Origin: Flavihumibacter solisilvae | GTDB taxonomy: Bacteria; Bacteroidota; Bacteroidia; Chitinophagales; Chitinophagaceae | Direction: 5' to 3' | DNA: 64,000 nucleotides | NCBI RefSeq assembly: GCF_000814475.1 | Contig: NZ_JSVC01000024.1 | Coordinates: 1 to 64,000, forward strand | Part shown: positions 62,354-64,000 of the stretch, piece by piece | Numbering within the stretch: position 1 is the stretch's first letter | How the letters are laid out: every line of letters starts with the position of its first letter | Translations under genes and position numbers: made by a program | Notes under the pieces: generated by a model | Database searches by the model: none | What the model saw: the letters and a program-made list of their open reading frames with translations, nothing else | What the model was told of the DNA's origin: nothing

Positions 62354-62917
62354 GTGCAGCTGACAGACAACCAAAACATAAACGATTCCGACTTAATCAA
62401 AGGAAGTATTGCCGGCGACCCGAGAATGCAGGAGGCATTGTATAATCGCTATGCCCCCAAAATGTACGCGGTCTGCCTGCGGTATGCGGGAAACAACGAC
62501 GATGCCCAGGATCTTTTACAGGAAGGATTTATCAAGGTTTTCCGGAACCTGGAACGATTCAGACATGAAGGATCATTTGAAGGATGGCTGAGACGTGTGT
62601 TTGTCAATACTTCCATTGAACATTATCGTCGGAAAGTTCATCTTAACAGCATTTCTGACCAGGAAGAAAAGGGCATTGAGGATGCTTCGGTAACGGTGCT
62701 GGATCAACTGGCGGAACGTGACATCGTTCAGCTGGTCCAGGAATTATCACCGGGATACCGGGCTGTTTTCAATTTATACGTGATTGAAGGGTATTCACAC
62801 AAGGAGATCGCGGACATGCTCCAGATCAGTGAAGGCACCAGCAAATCACAGCTTGCCCGGGCGAAATCGATCCTGCAAAAGAAAGTTGCTGAATTTTTGG
62901 GTGAAAAAAGAAAATAA
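62354..62917 (+). CDS. ECF-type RNA polymerase sigma factor
   Basis: The start is a GTG at 62354, five bases after the rdgB stop; no earlier ATG fits and the next ATG is inside region 2. Region 2 (about 25-95) includes DLLQEGFIKVFRNLERF, region 4 (about 125-180) has VIEGYSHKEIADMLQISEGTSKSQLARA, typical of sigma-70 region 4. It guides RNA polymerase to a specific promoter set, probably in response to an envelope signal because the next gene encodes a likely membrane partner. Confidence 0.92.
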   Translation: MQLTDNQNINDSDLIKGSIAGDPRMQEALYNRYAPKMYAVCLRYAGNNDDAQDLLQEGFIKVFRNLERFRHEGSFEGWLRRVFVNTSIEHYRRKVHLNSISDQEEKGIEDASVTVLDQLAERDIVQLVQELSPGYRAVFNLYVIEGYSHKEIADMLQISEGTSKSQLARAKSILQKKVAEFLGEKRK

Positions 62918-62926
62918 ACACCGCTG

Positions 62927-63742
62927 ATGACTGATCCGTTACGCAATAGAATGCAGCATTGGGAAGCTGATCCTCCACCTGGTCTCTGGGACAATATCTC
63001 CCGGGAGCTGACTGAAGGGAACGCAGAACAAAGAATCCGCGAACGAATAGGCGCGTTGGAAACCACGCCGCCTGTTCAAAGCTGGCAGTCCATTGCACGG
63101 GAGATCAGTGAGCCTGTTTCCCCTGTTGAAACTCCGGTAATCCCTATCCGGCCCCTTTACCCTTACCTTTTTCGTTATGCAGCAGTGGCAATTGTTGCGG
63201 GGATTATGGCGTGGTTGCTGATTGACCGGCCCTTCTCCACTCCTTCCAGTGAGATCGCAACTTCCATCGTAGAGCCGCCTGCGCCCCGGATCGATGCTAA
63301 TAACGCGGTTGTTGCTGAACCCGGGAATAAGACAGCAATCCTGGTTGAGACCGATCCTGATGCCATTACACATGAGCGTAAAGATCCCCAGCGCGAACCC
63401 CGCCATACTTCTGTACGCCAGGTACCGGAATTACCACCGGTTGAGCAGAAACCGGTACAGTTATCTGTTAATCTTGCCAGCCAGCAGGCCGTACAGGAAC
63501 TGCATGTCCAGAACCGCAATCCCAGGTATATCACTATTACCAATGAAGCAGGAGAACCGGTTCGTATATCGGCCAAATTTGCCTACCTCTATTACCAACA
63601 GGTGGCCGGCACTGAGCCTGCACCGATTAACGAGATCATGAACCGTTTGCAGCAGCGCTTAAGCCAGCGACCAATTGTGCCCGATCCCGCCAACCTTCTT
63701 GATATGCTCCGGCTAAGGGAATTCGTTGAGAAAGAACAATAA
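62927..63742 (+). CDS. Putative membrane-anchored anti-sigma-like protein
   Basis: The first 75 residues are cytoplasmic and acidic, with two similar WDNISREL/WQSIAREI repeats, which resemble short interaction motifs. One membrane segment lies near 82-102 (FRYAAVAIVAGIMAWLL), followed by a Pro/Glu-rich periplasmic part. The layout and the position 9 bases after an ECF sigma gene suggest an anti-sigma factor, but no ZAS or FecR domain is recognisable. A cell-envelope protein of other function cannot be excluded. Confidence 0.65.
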   Translation: MTDPLRNRMQHWEADPPPGLWDNISRELTEGNAEQRIRERIGALETTPPVQSWQSIAREISEPVSPVETPVIPIRPLYPYLFRYAAVAIVAGIMAWLLIDRPFSTPSSEIATSIVEPPAPRIDANNAVVAEPGNKTAILVETDPDAITHERKDPQREPRHTSVRQVPELPPVEQKPVQLSVNLASQQAVQELHVQNRNPRYITITNEAGEPVRISAKFAYLYYQQVAGTEPAPINEIMNRLQQRLSQRPIVPDPANLLDMLRLREFVEKEQ

Positions 63743-63776
63743 CAAGCATCAATAACCGCCTTATAATTCCAGAACA

Positions 63777-64000
63777 ATGGGCAGGATCAAAGTTTCCATC
63801 CCGCAGGATTTTTCTTTTCAGACAACCATAGCCGTACGCATCACCGATCTAAACTATGGCGGGCATGTCGGCAACGATACCATTTTAAGTCTCATTCATG
63901 AAGCCAGGGTCAGGTACCTCCGTTCCCTTGGTTTTACAGAACTTGAATTTGGCGGTACCAGCCTGATCATGAGTGATGCCGCCATCGAATTCCGAAGCGA
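63777..64000 (+). CDS. Hotdog-fold acyl-CoA thioesterase (partial)
   Basis: The gene runs off the right edge after 74 codons. It carries the 4HBT signature ITDLNYGGHVGND, with the usual Asp/Gly-His elements of YbgC/FadM-like thioesterases. It hydrolyses acyl-CoA or acyl-ACP thioesters in the cytoplasm. The remaining half lies outside the window. Confidence 0.8.
   Translation, partial: MGRIKVSIPQDFSFQTTIAVRITDLNYGGHVGNDTILSLIHEARVRYLRSLGFTELEFGGTSLIMSDAAIEFRS

Overview
The window comes from a member of the Bacteroidota, most likely family Chitinophagaceae (inference). Evidence seen directly: two proteins with C-terminal type IX secretion (T9SS) sorting domains, a two-component hybrid-style propeller/Y_Y_Y sensor kinase, promoters of the Bacteroidota form TTG-N19/20-TAnnTTTG in front of rpsL, rpsJ and rplX, almost no Shine-Dalgarno sequences, and a bacillithiol-associated YtxJ protein. 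No tRNA, rRNA, CRISPR array, transposase or integrase was seen.

Layout. 1-8.1 kb: mixed housekeeping genes (partial histidine phosphatase lipoprotein, S9 peptidase, DMT transporter, polyprenol-phosphate mannosyltransferase, DEDDh exonuclease, YtxJ, lipoproteins). 8.2-17.3 kb: a 1306-residue secreted Cys-repeat protein divergent from a propeller sensor kinase and its LuxR-type regulator, then a shortened GIN-domain protein and an orphan regulator. 17.3-18.1 kb: gene-free. 18.1-23.1 kb: rpsA, a BaiN-like flavoprotein, a hypothetical protein and map. 23.2-34.95 kb: the S10-spc ribosomal protein superoperon from rpsJ to secY on the minus strand. 35.1-42.3 kb: DUF4126 protein, three exported peptidases (DPP IV, M28, T9SS subtilase) and a small hypothetical. 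42.4-44.5 kb: fusA. 44.8-45.3 kb: a Lys/Ala/Val-repeat histone H1-like protein. 45.6-58.9 kb: a two-armed gene island for oxidative (3-keto) sugar/glycoside metabolism. 59.1-59.9 kb: rpsL-rpsG. 60-64 kb: ilvE, rdgB, an ECF sigma factor with a probable membrane partner, and a partial thioesterase.

How it fits together. The canonical order rpsL-rpsG-fusA-rpsJ-rplC...secY-map is preserved in order and strand, but it is split by about 14.5 kb of cargo between rpsG and fusA and about 9.4 kb from the end of fusA to rpsJ start-side genes (7.4 kb from fusA stop to rpsJ stop). Each separated piece has acquired its own terminator and Bacteroidota-type promoter. The infA-rpmJ-rpsM-rpsK-rpsD-rpoA-rplQ block expected after map is absent here.

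The rpsG/fusA cargo is the most interesting system. It holds three GMC flavoprotein dehydrogenases, two gluconate-2-dehydrogenase-subunit-3-like small subunits, a lipoprotein c-type cytochrome, a DUF1080 (3-keto-disaccharide hydrolase family) lipoprotein, a Gfo/Idh/MocA dehydrogenase, three xylose-isomerase-like TIM barrels and an MFS transporter. Together they look like a periplasmic machine that oxidises sugars or glycosides to 3-keto products, passes electrons to cytochrome c, cleaves the product, imports it and reduces or isomerises it. The substrate is not deducible from sequence.
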